Source of the DNA: Rariloculus sp965263005
GTDB taxonomy: Bacteria; Pseudomonadota; Gammaproteobacteria; Steroidobacterales; Rariloculaceae
Assembly: GCF_965263005.1 (NCBI RefSeq)
Contig: NZ_OZ253579.1
Coordinates: 1,240,001-1,304,000 of the forward strand
Reading direction: 5' to 3'
DNA length: 64,000 nucleotides
The notes beneath the pieces are model-generated. The model was not told the DNA's origin. It did not search any database and worked only from the letters and a program-made list of their open reading frames with translations. Positions 26,789-34,827 of the stretch are shown here, piece by piece. How positions within the stretch are numbered: position 1 is the first letter of the stretch; each line of letters opens with the position of its first letter. The position numbers were made by a program, and so were the translations under genes.

Positions 26789-27214
26789 ATGACGGTTCGC
26801 GCCGTTGTCCGCCGCATGGGCGCTGACGGCGCTCTGGAAATCGAGCTCGACGAATCGCAAGCTTGTCGCGGCTGTGCCGGAACATGCATGTGGCGCTGGT
26901 TTCCGAACGCGACGCGGGCAGTGCTCGCCGCCAACCCGTCCGTTCACTCCGGAATGCCGGTGGACGCCCCAATGCCCGTACTCGTCTCGCTGCCGCGGCG
27001 TTTCGTGCTGTTGAGCGCCGTGTTGCTGCACGGACTGCCGTGGGCCGCTTTACTTGCCGGGGCGCTTGCGGGCGTCGGCGTGACGGGGACCGATCTCGGT
27101 TGTCTGGTCGGCGCCATCACCGGCATCGCGTTCGCTTCGATGCTGACGCCGGGGTTGAGACGCCGCCTCGAGCGCGCGACGATGCGGCAAGTCATGTTCG
27201 AGCCGCTCAGGTGA
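26789..27214 (+). CDS. rseC: RseC/MucC-family regulator of sigma-E
   Basis: The 141-residue protein opens with an RseC-type N-terminal domain carrying a Cys cluster (ESQACRGCAGTCMWRW). Two transmembrane helices follow around residues 70-120. Its role is a positive effect on sigma-E or SoxR reduction, as inferred from homologues. The last ten codons (MRQVMFEPLR) are the first copy of a 49-bp tandem repeat. mucD/degP, often next, is missing. Confidence 0.88.
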   Translation: MTVRAVVRRMGADGALEIELDESQACRGCAGTCMWRWFPNATRAVLAANPSVHSGMPVDAPMPVLVSLPRRFVLLSAVLLHGLPWAALLAGALAGVGVTGTDLGCLVGAITGIAFASMLTPGLRRRLERATMRQVMFEPLR

Positions 27215-27376
27215 TCGCGCTTACGTTGCGATGCGGCAAGTCATGTTCGAGCCGCTCAGGTGATCGCGCTTACGTTGCGATGCGCCAAGTGGTGTTCGAG
27301 CCGCTCAGGTGATCACGCTTACGTTGTGATGCACCAAGTGATGTTCCAGCCACGCAAGTGATCACGCTTACGTTGT
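27181..27376. repeat. Four tandem 49-bp copies spanning the rseC/glutaredoxin junction
   Basis: Units begin at 27181, 27230, 27279 and 27328, each opening GATGCGGCAAGT or a near variant. The first two copies are almost identical; the third and fourth show increasing change. Each unit holds the last rseC codons plus stop, overlapping GTGATCxCGCTTACGTTG, the first codons of the downstream glutaredoxin-like gene. Only the first copy ends rseC and only the last continues into the glutaredoxin, so the intermediate copies are spare stop/start junctions. Confidence 0.95.
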
Positions 27377-27603
27377 ACAGCCGGCCCGACTGTCATCTAT
27401 GCGAAGTCATGGCCGAGCAGCTTACGCCGCTCATGCGGGGGCGCGCCGAGTTGCGGGTCGTCGACATCAGTCGGGACCGTGCGCTCAAACGCCGTTTTGG
27501 TCTCAGGATCCCCGTGCTGACCGGGGTGGACGACGAGCTTTGCCAATACCATCTCGACAGCGAGCGCGTCGAGCGGTATCTCTCCGGGGCAACGCGAGAT
27601 TAG
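27358..27603 (+). CDS. Glutaredoxin-like (DUF836) thiol protein
   Basis: The 81-residue protein from GTG 27358 has the thioredoxin-fold opening ITLTLYSRPDCHLCEVM with a CHLC redox pair. The cis-Pro strand RRFGLRIPVLTGVDDE and a helix (LDSERVERYLSG) follow. It fits the small DUF836/glutaredoxin 2-like family often found near lepB and rseC. The GTG start is within the fourth copy of the tandem repeat. Confidence 0.88.
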   Translation: MITLTLYSRPDCHLCEVMAEQLTPLMRGRAELRVVDISRDRALKRRFGLRIPVLTGVDDELCQYHLDSERVERYLSGATRD

Positions 27604-27822
27604 CCGGTGATGGCACTCACCCCCGCCGCGCCGCCGGACAAGGCACCGCAATCAATGCCCGGTCCGGTCCGGCCCGCGCACGCCCGATCATTGCGCGAGC
27701 CGCCCGGCACATGGCTTGGCGCGTCGCCGGACGGTCGATCGGGCGCTTCCGGCCTTATTGCGGGTGGACCGAAAATGACGAATACTCGCTCACTTCGGAT
27801 AGCAGCTTAAAGGAATGCAACA

Positions 27823-28602
27823 TTGGATTTCGCGTTGATCCTCGTCGTCGGCACGTTCGCCACGGGACTGATCTGGCTGTTCGATTCGCTGGTCCTGAAG
27901 CGCTCACGGCGCATTGCGGCCAGCCGCGGCGACAAGGCCACGGAGCCCGCCATCGTCGAATATTCGAAGTCGTTCTTCCCCATCCTGTTGATCGTATTGG
28001 TGCTCAGGTCCTTCCTGTTCGAGCCGTTTCGCATTCCCTCCGGGTCAATGATGCCGACACTGCTCGACGGCGACTTCATTTTTGTGAACAAGTTCGCGTA
28101 CGGGCTGCGTCTGCCCGTCCTCAACAGCAAGATCGTCGAGCTCGGAGCGCCCGAACGGGGCGATGTCGTCGTCTTCAGGCTGCCTTCCGACCCGTCGATC
28201 AACTACATCAAACGAGTGGTCGGACTGCCTGGCGACACCGTCGTTTACGAGGCGAGCAGCAAGCGGTTGACGATCAATGACGAGCAGATCCCCGTCGAGC
28301 CGCTCGGAACCTTCGATGGCGACCCCGGCATCGATCTGGTGCGTGAGGACCTGGGCGGACGCGACCACGGGATTCTGCTCAGGCGAGGCGCGATAAGCCC
28401 CGGCGGGACATACCAGGTGCCGGAGGGGCACTATTTCGTCATGGGCGACAATCGCGACAACAGCCAGGACAGCCGCTTTCGGGGCGTCGAGTTCGTTCCC
28501 GACAACAATCTCGTCGGCCGGGCCATGCGCGTATGGATGAGCTGGCGCAGTCTGTCTGAAGGCGGACCGAGGTGGAGCCGCATCGGCACAAGCATCGAGT
28601 GA
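27823..28602 (+). CDS. lepB: Signal peptidase I
   Basis: LepB cleaves signal peptides at the periplasmic face. The 259-residue protein uses TTG 27823 with AAAGGA at the right distance. Two N-terminal membrane helices are visible (residues 3-20 and 50-66). The catalytic Ser75 is in RIPSGSMMPTLLDGDFI, the catalytic Lys in YIKRVVGLPGD, and the family box in MGDNRDNSQDSRFRG. lepA, normally upstream, is absent; the 219 bp before lepB hold only an open frame without a recognisable product. Confidence 0.95.
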   Translation: MDFALILVVGTFATGLIWLFDSLVLKRSRRIAASRGDKATEPAIVEYSKSFFPILLIVLVLRSFLFEPFRIPSGSMMPTLLDGDFIFVNKFAYGLRLPVLNSKIVELGAPERGDVVVFRLPSDPSINYIKRVVGLPGDTVVYEASSKRLTINDEQIPVEPLGTFDGDPGIDLVREDLGGRDHGILLRRGAISPGGTYQVPEGHYFVMGDNRDNSQDSRFRGVEFVPDNNLVGRAMRVWMSWRSLSEGGPRWSRIGTSIE

Positions 28603-28648
28603 GACGGCGCGCGCGAAGTCGCCAGGCCGGCATTGCCGCGTGCGCCAG

Positions 28649-29377
28649 ATGAATACGGAAACCGCGGCTCTCGACCGGGTCCGGTGGGCCGAGGAGCGGC
28701 TCGACTATCGCTTCACTGACGCATCCCTGCTCGAACGGGCGTTCACACACCGCAGCGCTTCGCAGCACAACAATGAACGCCTTGAGTTCCTCGGCGACGC
28801 GCTGCTGAATTTCACTATCGCGAAATGCCTCTACCAGTCGCGGCCGGACGATTCGGAAGGGGAACTGACCCGCGCCCGGGCAGCCCTTGTGAACGGGATG
28901 ACCCTGGCCGAGATCGGCCGGGAGCTTGCGCTCGATACGCAGATCATCCTCGGCCAGGGCGAGGTGCGGGCCGGGGGCGCGCAGCGCACGGCGGCGCTCG
29001 CCGATACGCTCGAAGCCCTGATCGGCGCCGTGTACCTCGACGGCGGTCATGCCGCGGCCGAGCGGCTCATCCGATCCCTGTTCAGCCGCAAGTTCGAATC
29101 GCTGCCGCGCGCGTCGGAGCTCAAGGATCCGAAGACGAGACTGCAGGAGTGGGTGCAAAGACGAGGAATGAAGCTGCCGATCTACGCGGTGGACTCCGTG
29201 CACGGCAGCGATCACGCCAGGACCTTTGCTGTGACGTGTGACGTCGCAGAGCTTACGGCTCGGACGATAGGTATGGGTTCAAGTCGCCGGCGCGCGGAGC
29301 AGGACGCCGCGGCCGCGATGCTCCTGGAATTGACGGATGAGCGGAAACAACGCCCCGCGCCTGGAACTGACGAATGA
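28649..29377 (+). CDS. rnc: Ribonuclease III
   Basis: RNase III processes rRNA precursors and other double-stranded RNA. The ATG at 28649 gives 242 residues; a GTG at 28640 is an alternative. The signature NERLEFLGDALLNFTIAKCL holds the catalytic Glu and Asp, and ALADTLEALIGAVYLDGG holds the second acidic pair. A C-terminal dsRNA-binding domain ends with SSRRRAEQDAAAAMLLEL. The last codons fall in the first unit of a 37-bp tandem repeat. Confidence 0.95.
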   Translation: MNTETAALDRVRWAEERLDYRFTDASLLERAFTHRSASQHNNERLEFLGDALLNFTIAKCLYQSRPDDSEGELTRARAALVNGMTLAEIGRELALDTQIILGQGEVRAGGAQRTAALADTLEALIGAVYLDGGHAAAERLIRSLFSRKFESLPRASELKDPKTRLQEWVQRRGMKLPIYAVDSVHGSDHARTFAVTCDVAELTARTIGMGSSRRRAEQDAAAAMLLELTDERKQRPAPGTDE

Positions 29378-29434
29378 GCGGGAATAGCACCCCGCTCCTG
29401 GAATCGATGGATGAGCGCGAATAGCGGCCCGCGC
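29324..29434. repeat. Three tandem 37-bp copies spanning the rnc/era junction
   Basis: Units start at 29324, 29361 and 29398, each opening CTGGAA and carrying an ATGAGCG start-like core at 29337, 29374 and 29411. The first is inside the rnc 3' end. The second spans the rnc stop; its ATG opens a 16-codon frame. The third holds the real era start. Copies differ at several positions, so this is older than a sequencing or assembly artefact would suggest. Confidence 0.88.
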
Positions 29435-30313
29435 TCAGGCTATGTGGCCATCGTTGGCCGGCCGAACGTGGGCAAGTCGACGCTGCTGAACGCACTCGTG
29501 GGCCAGAAGATCAGCATCGTCAGCGCCAAGCCGCATACGACCCGGCACAGTATCCTCGGCGTGTTGAACGCGAGCGACGATCAGGCCGTGTTCGTCGATA
29601 CGCCGGGCCATGCCAGGCGATCGAAGCGCGCAATGCACAGATTGATGGCCCGCGCGTTTCTTCATGCGGTCGAAGATTGCGATCTCGTGCTGATCGTGAT
29701 CGACGCGAAGGGCGCAACGGCGGCCGATCGCAAACTGTTCGAATTGCTCAACGACCGCGATGCGCGGGCGATCGTCGTGTTGAACAAGATCGACAGGCTC
29801 CGTGCAAAGTCCAGGCTTCTGCCGCTGCTTGAGGAGCTTGGGCGATACCCGTTTCTCGTGCTCGTCCCCGTGAGTGCAACGAAGGGTGATAATCTCGATC
29901 GCCTGACAGCCGCGATTCTCGAGCACCTGCCCCATGGGCCGCCGTTGTTTCCGAAGGACATGGCGACGGACCGAAACGCCGAATTTCGCGCGGCCGAGAC
30001 CATTCGCGAGAAGCTTTTCGAGCAGCTTCATCAAGAGATCCCTTACGGACTGACGGTCGAAATCGAGCACTTGAGCAAGGGCGGTGACGGCCGCTGGCTC
30101 ATGCACGCGCTGATCTGGATCGAGCGCGACGGCCATAAACCGATCGTCATCGGCAAGGATGGGCGTGTGCTGAGAAGCGTCGGAAGTGCGGCAAGAACCG
30201 AGTTGTCTGCGATGCTCGGCGGCAAGGTACATCTTGAACTATGGGTCAAGGTACGTGAGCATTGGTCCGATAATGAGCGTGAACTGCGTCGACTTGGCTT
30301 CGATTCACCATGA
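29411..30313 (+). CDS. era: GTPase Era
   Basis: Era is an essential GTPase that binds 16S rRNA during 30S assembly. The 300-residue protein has G1 GRPNVGKSTLLNALVG, G3 FVDTPGHARRSK, G4 VVLNKIDRL, and a C-terminal KH domain (VIGKDGRVLRSVGSAARTEL). The ATG lies in the third copy of the 37-bp repeat. The stop overlaps recO. Confidence 0.96.
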   Translation: MSANSGPRSGYVAIVGRPNVGKSTLLNALVGQKISIVSAKPHTTRHSILGVLNASDDQAVFVDTPGHARRSKRAMHRLMARAFLHAVEDCDLVLIVIDAKGATAADRKLFELLNDRDARAIVVLNKIDRLRAKSRLLPLLEELGRYPFLVLVPVSATKGDNLDRLTAAILEHLPHGPPLFPKDMATDRNAEFRAAETIREKLFEQLHQEIPYGLTVEIEHLSKGGDGRWLMHALIWIERDGHKPIVIGKDGRVLRSVGSAARTELSAMLGGKVHLELWVKVREHWSDNERELRRLGFDSP

Positions 30314-31041
30314 CTGACCGCGAGCGGGTCCTGCTCGAGCGCGGCTTTGTCCTGCATCACCGGCCCTTCCGGAACACCAGCCAACTCCTGGAATGTCTGA
30401 CCTCGGACCACGGCCGCGTGGGACTCGTGGCGAACGGTTCGCGGCGCGCCGGGAAGGGCCAGCGCGCCTATCTTCAGCCATTTGCGCCGTTGCGCCTGTC
30501 GTGGACCCGGCGTGGCGAGCTGGGCCGGCTCACGCAGGTCGAGCCCGAAGCTGCCGGTTTGGCACTGCGTGGTCAGCGGCTGCTCGCGGGCTATTACATC
30601 AACGAACTCGTAATGCGCTTGACAGCGCGCAGCGATCCGAACAGCGACGTATTCGAGTGTTATCGCAATTGTCTCTCGGCGCTCGCCGGAAGTGCAGCGC
30701 TCGCGCGCACGGTAAGACTGTTCGAGCTGAGTCTGCTGCGCGCGCTGGGTTACGGCTTCGACCTCGACCGCGACGCGAGCACGGGCGAACCGCTGCAGCC
30801 TGAACGCCGCTATGTATTCGAGCTCGAGCATGGTCCGAAAGCAGCCGTCGACTCGAGCGACGGCGCCGCCTACTGGGGGCGGGAGCTCATGTCCATTCAC
30901 AGCCGGTTGCTCGATGACCGGGACAGCCTGAGGGCGGCGAAAAGGCTGCTCGGGCGCGTGCTCGGCGCGTATCTCGGCCAGCGCCCCCTGAAGACCCGCG
31001 CCGTGCTCGAGGACATCGTCGAGCTGGGGCTCGACCATTGA
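30310..31041 (+). CDS. recO: DNA repair protein RecO
   Basis: RecO loads RecA with RecR at single-strand gaps. The 243-residue protein begins with an OB fold (GFVLHHRPFRNTSQLLECLT, GRVGLVANGSRRAGKG), followed by the helical C-terminal domain (YYINELVMRLTARSDPNSDV). It overlaps era by four bases. pdxJ, frequently next, is absent and acpS follows directly. Confidence 0.93.
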   Translation: MTDRERVLLERGFVLHHRPFRNTSQLLECLTSDHGRVGLVANGSRRAGKGQRAYLQPFAPLRLSWTRRGELGRLTQVEPEAAGLALRGQRLLAGYYINELVMRLTARSDPNSDVFECYRNCLSALAGSAALARTVRLFELSLLRALGYGFDLDRDASTGEPLQPERRYVFELEHGPKAAVDSSDGAAYWGRELMSIHSRLLDDRDSLRAAKRLLGRVLGAYLGQRPLKTRAVLEDIVELGLDH

Positions 31042-31439
31042 TTTTTGGAATCGGCACGGATGTGCTCAGGGTGTCGCGAATCGAGCGGATCTGGACGCGC
31101 TTCGGCGACCATTTCGCGCGGCGCCTGCTGCTCGACGAGGAGCTGAGCCTGTTCGCCCGGAGCAAGCACCCGGTTCGTTTTCTCGCGATGCGTTTCGCGG
31201 CCAAGGAGGCGATCGTAAAGGCCATGGGCACGGGCTTTGCCAACGGCATCTGGATTCGCGACGTGGGCACAGTGCCCGATGCCCTCGGTCAGCCGCAAGT
31301 GGTCTTTTCGGCGCGCGGCAAGGCAATGTGCGAGCGCCTCGGGATCGGCAGCGGCTTCCTGGCGCTGTCGGATGAAGCCGGCCTCGTCGTTGCCTTCGCG
31401 GTTCTGATGCGAAAGGACGCCAAGGCGCAGATCGCGTGA
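31038..31439 (+). CDS. acpS: Holo-[acyl-carrier-protein] synthase
   Basis: AcpS transfers 4'-phosphopantetheine from CoA to ACP. The 133-residue protein uses TTG 31038 overlapping the recO stop. Signatures are IFGIGTDVLRVSRIERI with the Mg-binding Asp, and MRFAAKEAIVKAMGTGFANG with the catalytic Glu and Lys. The length is normal. Confidence 0.94.
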   Translation: MIFGIGTDVLRVSRIERIWTRFGDHFARRLLLDEELSLFARSKHPVRFLAMRFAAKEAIVKAMGTGFANGIWIRDVGTVPDALGQPQVVFSARGKAMCERLGIGSGFLALSDEAGLVVAFAVLMRKDAKAQIA

Positions 31440-32221
31440 ATACGCTCGTTTTCGATATCGAGACAGTGCCCGACATCGAGCTCGGCCGGCGGCTCTACGA
31501 CGTGGCCGATCTCGATGAGGCATCCGTCGGCAAGATCATGTACTTCAAGCAGAAGCAGGCGCGACAGACGGATTTCCTGCCGTTGCCCCAGCACCGTGTG
31601 GTCGTGATTTCGGCCGTGCTGAGGCGAGGCGACGAGCTGCACATCTTCAGTCTCGGCGAGGAATCCTCGTCGGAAAAACAGATCCTGCAAAGGTTCTTCG
31701 ACGGCATCGAGCGGTTTGGTCCGGACCTCGTTTCCTGGAACGGCTCAGGCTTCGATCTGCCGGTGCTGCACTATCGGTCGATGCGGCACGGCGTGAACGC
31801 GGAGCGCTACTGGGAGATCGGCGATTCGGACCGCGACTTCCGCTACAACAACTACCTCGGCCGTTTCCACTGGCGGCATCTGGACCTGATGGACGTTCTC
31901 GCGGGCTATCAGTTCGGAGCAAGATCGTCGCTCGAGCAGGCCGCGCAGCTACTCGGCCTGCCGGGCAAGCTCGGCATGAGCGGCGACCGGGTCTGGGATT
32001 ATTACCAGCAGGGCAGGCTCGAGGAAATCCGCAACTATTGCGAGACGGACGCGCTGAATACCTACCTCATCTACCTGCGTTTCCAGCTCGTACGCGGCGT
32101 GCTCGATGAGGCCCGCCACGCGGCAGAGCTCGGGCTGCTCGAAGCCAAGCTCGCTCAATCGGGGAAACCCCATCTGCAAGAGTTCCTCGCGGCCTGGCAG
32201 CGGAGCCGGCATGCGCCGTGA
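31436..32221 (+). CDS. DEDD-family 3'-5' exonuclease (PolB-exonuclease-like)
   Basis: The 261-residue protein has VFDIETVPDIELGRRL with the Asp-x-Glu pair, LVSWNGSGFDLPVLHYRSM with the next Asp, and YCETDALNTYLIYLRFQL with the last. This is the predicted 3'-5' exonuclease family related to the proofreading domain of B-family polymerases. The substrate is unknown. It starts at GTG 31436 overlapping acpS and overlaps rlmD by 11 bp. Confidence 0.87.
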   Translation: MNTLVFDIETVPDIELGRRLYDVADLDEASVGKIMYFKQKQARQTDFLPLPQHRVVVISAVLRRGDELHIFSLGEESSSEKQILQRFFDGIERFGPDLVSWNGSGFDLPVLHYRSMRHGVNAERYWEIGDSDRDFRYNNYLGRFHWRHLDLMDVLAGYQFGARSSLEQAAQLLGLPGKLGMSGDRVWDYYQQGRLEEIRNYCETDALNTYLIYLRFQLVRGVLDEARHAAELGLLEAKLAQSGKPHLQEFLAAWQRSRHAP

Positions 32222-33521
32222 CGAGCCCGTTGCGGTCGAGATTCACGATCTCACTAACGACGGAAGGGGCGTAGCCGAGCTCGACGGGCAGCCAATCTTC
32301 GTTGCAGGCGCCCTGCCGGACGAGCGTGTGTGGCTCAAACTCAGGCGGCGCCGGCGCGGCCAGCAGGAAGCGGAGCTCGTGAGCGTGATCGAGCCGTCGG
32401 AATCGCGTGTCGAGCCGCAGTGCCGCTACTTTGGACGGTGCGGCGGCTGCTCACTGCAGCATCTGGCATACGAAGCACAGCTCAGCTTCAAGCAACGCGC
32501 CGCTGCCGAGGCGTTACGCAGAATCGGTGGAGTGGAGCCTGAGGACTGGCTCGATCCCGTGCCGAGTCCGCAATGGAATTACCGGCGCCGCGCGCGGCTC
32601 AGCGCCAGGTTCGTGCCCGGCAAGCAGCGTACCCTCGTCGGCTTCAGGGAACGCGCCGCGTCCTACGTGACCGACATGGCGAGCTGTCCCGTGCTCGAGC
32701 CGCCGCTCGATTCGGCACTTGGCGAACTTGCCGAGGTTGTCACCGCGAGCAGCATCAAGGACCGTCTGCCCCAGGTCGAGGTCGCGCTCGGCGACCGGAG
32801 CCGTGCGATCGTACTGCGCGTCCTCGATCCGCCGACGGAGTCCGACATCGAATCGTTTCAGGCTTTCGGCAACCGTCATGGGCTCGATGTATACCTTCAG
32901 CCCGCAGGCCCCGGCACGGTCAAGCCGCTCGGCGACGCCGCCGGGACATTGAGCTACTCACTGCGGGACTTCGACGTCGAGCTCGAGTTCGCCCCGACCG
33001 ATTTCGTGCAGATCAACGCCGTAGTCAATGCCAGAATGGTCGCCGAGGTCGTTGCGGCCGCGCGGCCCCAGACGTGTGACAGCGTTCTCGATCTGTATTG
33101 CGGTCTCGGCAACTTCAGCTTGCCGCTCGCGAGGCACGCAGGCTCCGTCCTTGGCGTTGAGGGCGACGCGGGACTCGTCACGCGCGCCGCGCGCAACGCG
33201 GAGCGCAACGGCATCGAGAACGCGCGCTTCCTGACCGCCGACCTTGCGAAATGCGACTGGAGCTTCATGCGCGAACCGTGGGATGTCGTCATTCTCGATC
33301 CGCCGCGCACGGGTGCCGAAGCCGTGGTTGCCGAACTCGGGAGGGTTGCGCCAAAGAGAATCGTCTACGTGTCCTGTCATCCGGCCACGCTCGCCCGGGA
33401 TGCGCGCGTCCTCGTCGAGAAGCAGCACTATCGCTTGCGCAGCGCAAGGGTTTTCGACATGTTTCCGCACACACACCATGTCGAGGTCATGACGTGTTTC
33501 GAGCGAGGCACAGCAAGCTGA
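32211..33521 (+). CDS. rlmD: 23S rRNA m5U1939 methyltransferase
   Basis: RlmD makes 5-methyluridine 1939 of 23S rRNA. From ATG 32211 it is 436 residues. An N-terminal TRAM domain (EIHDLTNDGRGVAELDGQPI) is followed by the Fe-S cysteines CRYFGRCGGCSLQ and a later Cys in MASCPVL. The SAM site VLDLYCGLGNFSLPLARHAG, DPPRTGAEAV, and the catalytic Cys in YVSCHPATLARDARVL follow. All are as expected. Confidence 0.94.
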   Translation: MRRDEPVAVEIHDLTNDGRGVAELDGQPIFVAGALPDERVWLKLRRRRRGQQEAELVSVIEPSESRVEPQCRYFGRCGGCSLQHLAYEAQLSFKQRAAAEALRRIGGVEPEDWLDPVPSPQWNYRRRARLSARFVPGKQRTLVGFRERAASYVTDMASCPVLEPPLDSALGELAEVVTASSIKDRLPQVEVALGDRSRAIVLRVLDPPTESDIESFQAFGNRHGLDVYLQPAGPGTVKPLGDAAGTLSYSLRDFDVELEFAPTDFVQINAVVNARMVAEVVAAARPQTCDSVLDLYCGLGNFSLPLARHAGSVLGVEGDAGLVTRAARNAERNGIENARFLTADLAKCDWSFMREPWDVVILDPPRTGAEAVVAELGRVAPKRIVYVSCHPATLARDARVLVEKQHYRLRSARVFDMFPHTHHVEVMTCFERGTAS

Positions 33522-33629
33522 ATCCATGATGCCACGCGGTCGCCAGATCTGCCGCGCCGGGATCGGGGCGGGCCAACCGTCCGCGATCATGTTTCCGGAG
33601 CAACGGCGGACGATGCCAAAGGAGCAGCG

Positions 33630-34646
33630 ATGTCACTCGGTCCTTTGATGATCGGCCTGTCAGGGACGTCGCTCGAAGACCGCGAGCGCGAGTGGCTCGC
33701 ATCGCCGCTGGTCGGCGGCGTCATCCTGTTCGCGCGCAATTTCAGCGGACGCCGGCAGCTCGAGCGTCTCGTTGAGGAAATCCAGGCCATTCGATCTCCG
33801 CCGTTACTGGTCGGGGTCGATCAGGAAGGCGGCCGCGTGCAGCGGTTCGGCCGGCCGTTCTCCCGCTTGCCGCCGGCACGCGCGTTCGGCCGCCTGTACG
33901 ATGAACATCCGTCGATGGCGGAGCGGAGCACTCAGACTGTCGCCTGGCTCATGGCAGCAGAGCTCAGGGCAGTCGGCGTGGACCTGAGCTTCGCACCCGT
34001 CGTTGACCTCGACAGCGGCGTTGCCGATGTCATCGGGGACCGCGCGCTGCACGCGAGCCACGAAGTCGTGAGCCGGTTGGCACTGCGTGTCAACGCGGGT
34101 CTGCGCGACGCGGGCATGGTCGCCACGGCCAAGCATTTTCCGACCCATGCAGGCGCGAGGAGCGATTCGCACAATGCGCTCGCCGTCGACCACCGGGACC
34201 ATGAAGCGCTTTGCGATGATCTTGTGCCGTACCGGCGTCTGATCAATGCCGGTCTGCACTCGATCATGGTCGGCCACGTCATCTTCCCCGAGCTCGATCC
34301 GCTACCCGCGAGCCTGTCGCCCTGGTGGATCGAAACGCAGCTCCGGGGGGAGCTTCGCTATTCGGGCGCGGTAATCTCCGACGACATGGGCATGGCCGGC
34401 GCATCGGTCGCGGGGGGCTTGGTCGAGCGCGTGCGCAAGTCGCTCGACGCCGGCTGCGATCTCGTGCTCGTGTGCAATGAGCTGGACCAAATACCGGCGC
34501 TCCTGGCGAAGCTGGACGGTTACGTCAATCCGTCCGGCCAACTGCGCCTCATGCGTCTGCGCGGCGCAGACAGTCCGTCGTGGGACGAACTGCGCGCATC
34601 GTCTGCCTGGCAGGAGGCAAGGGCTGTGCTGGACGTTATGAATTGA
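33630..34646 (+). CDS. nagZ: Beta-N-acetylhexosaminidase NagZ
   Basis: NagZ is a cytoplasmic GH3 enzyme of peptidoglycan recycling that releases GlcNAc from anhydro-muropeptides. The 338-residue protein has VGVDQEGGRVQRF, LSFAPVVDLD, the mobile-loop motif KHFPTHAGARSDSHNALAVD with catalytic Asp and His, and the nucleophile Asp in GAVISDDMGMAGASVAGG. No signal peptide is present, as expected. Confidence 0.94.
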   Translation: MSLGPLMIGLSGTSLEDREREWLASPLVGGVILFARNFSGRRQLERLVEEIQAIRSPPLLVGVDQEGGRVQRFGRPFSRLPPARAFGRLYDEHPSMAERSTQTVAWLMAAELRAVGVDLSFAPVVDLDSGVADVIGDRALHASHEVVSRLALRVNAGLRDAGMVATAKHFPTHAGARSDSHNALAVDHRDHEALCDDLVPYRRLINAGLHSIMVGHVIFPELDPLPASLSPWWIETQLRGELRYSGAVISDDMGMAGASVAGGLVERVRKSLDAGCDLVLVCNELDQIPALLAKLDGYVNPSGQLRLMRLRGADSPSWDELRASSAWQEARAVLDVMN

Positions 34647-34773
34647 CCTGCCCTGGCCTCAAGCGCGTTTTCCACCACCTGTCCACGGCGGACCGCCTTT
34701 GGTCGGCGTTAACTATTCTTTACTCTGACGACGTACACGCGAAGCCGAGACGGCGCTGCGAGAGAGCAAGGAA

Positions 34774-34802
34774 CGCCCCGCCGTCGTGGTGACAGCGGGG
34801 CG
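34774..34802. terminator. Possible bidirectional hairpin between convergent genes
   Basis: CGCCCCGC at 34774-34781 can pair with GCGGGGCG at 34795-34802, an 8-bp perfect GC stem with a 13-base loop. It lies between the convergent ends of nagZ and the TonB receptor. No T-run follows on either strand, so intrinsic termination is uncertain. Confidence 0.4.
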
Positions 34803-34827
34803 CAATCAGACGCAACTCGCTGGAGTC

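Noticed and set aside
27181..27376. Repeat array considered as a CRISPR
   Set aside because: The units are directly adjacent with no unique spacers and carry coding junctions, so it is a plain tandem repeat.
27607..27810. A 67-codon frame between the glutaredoxin gene and lepB
   Set aside because: No family signature, poor start context and a low-complexity Pro/Ala/Arg product; no trace of the expected lepA.
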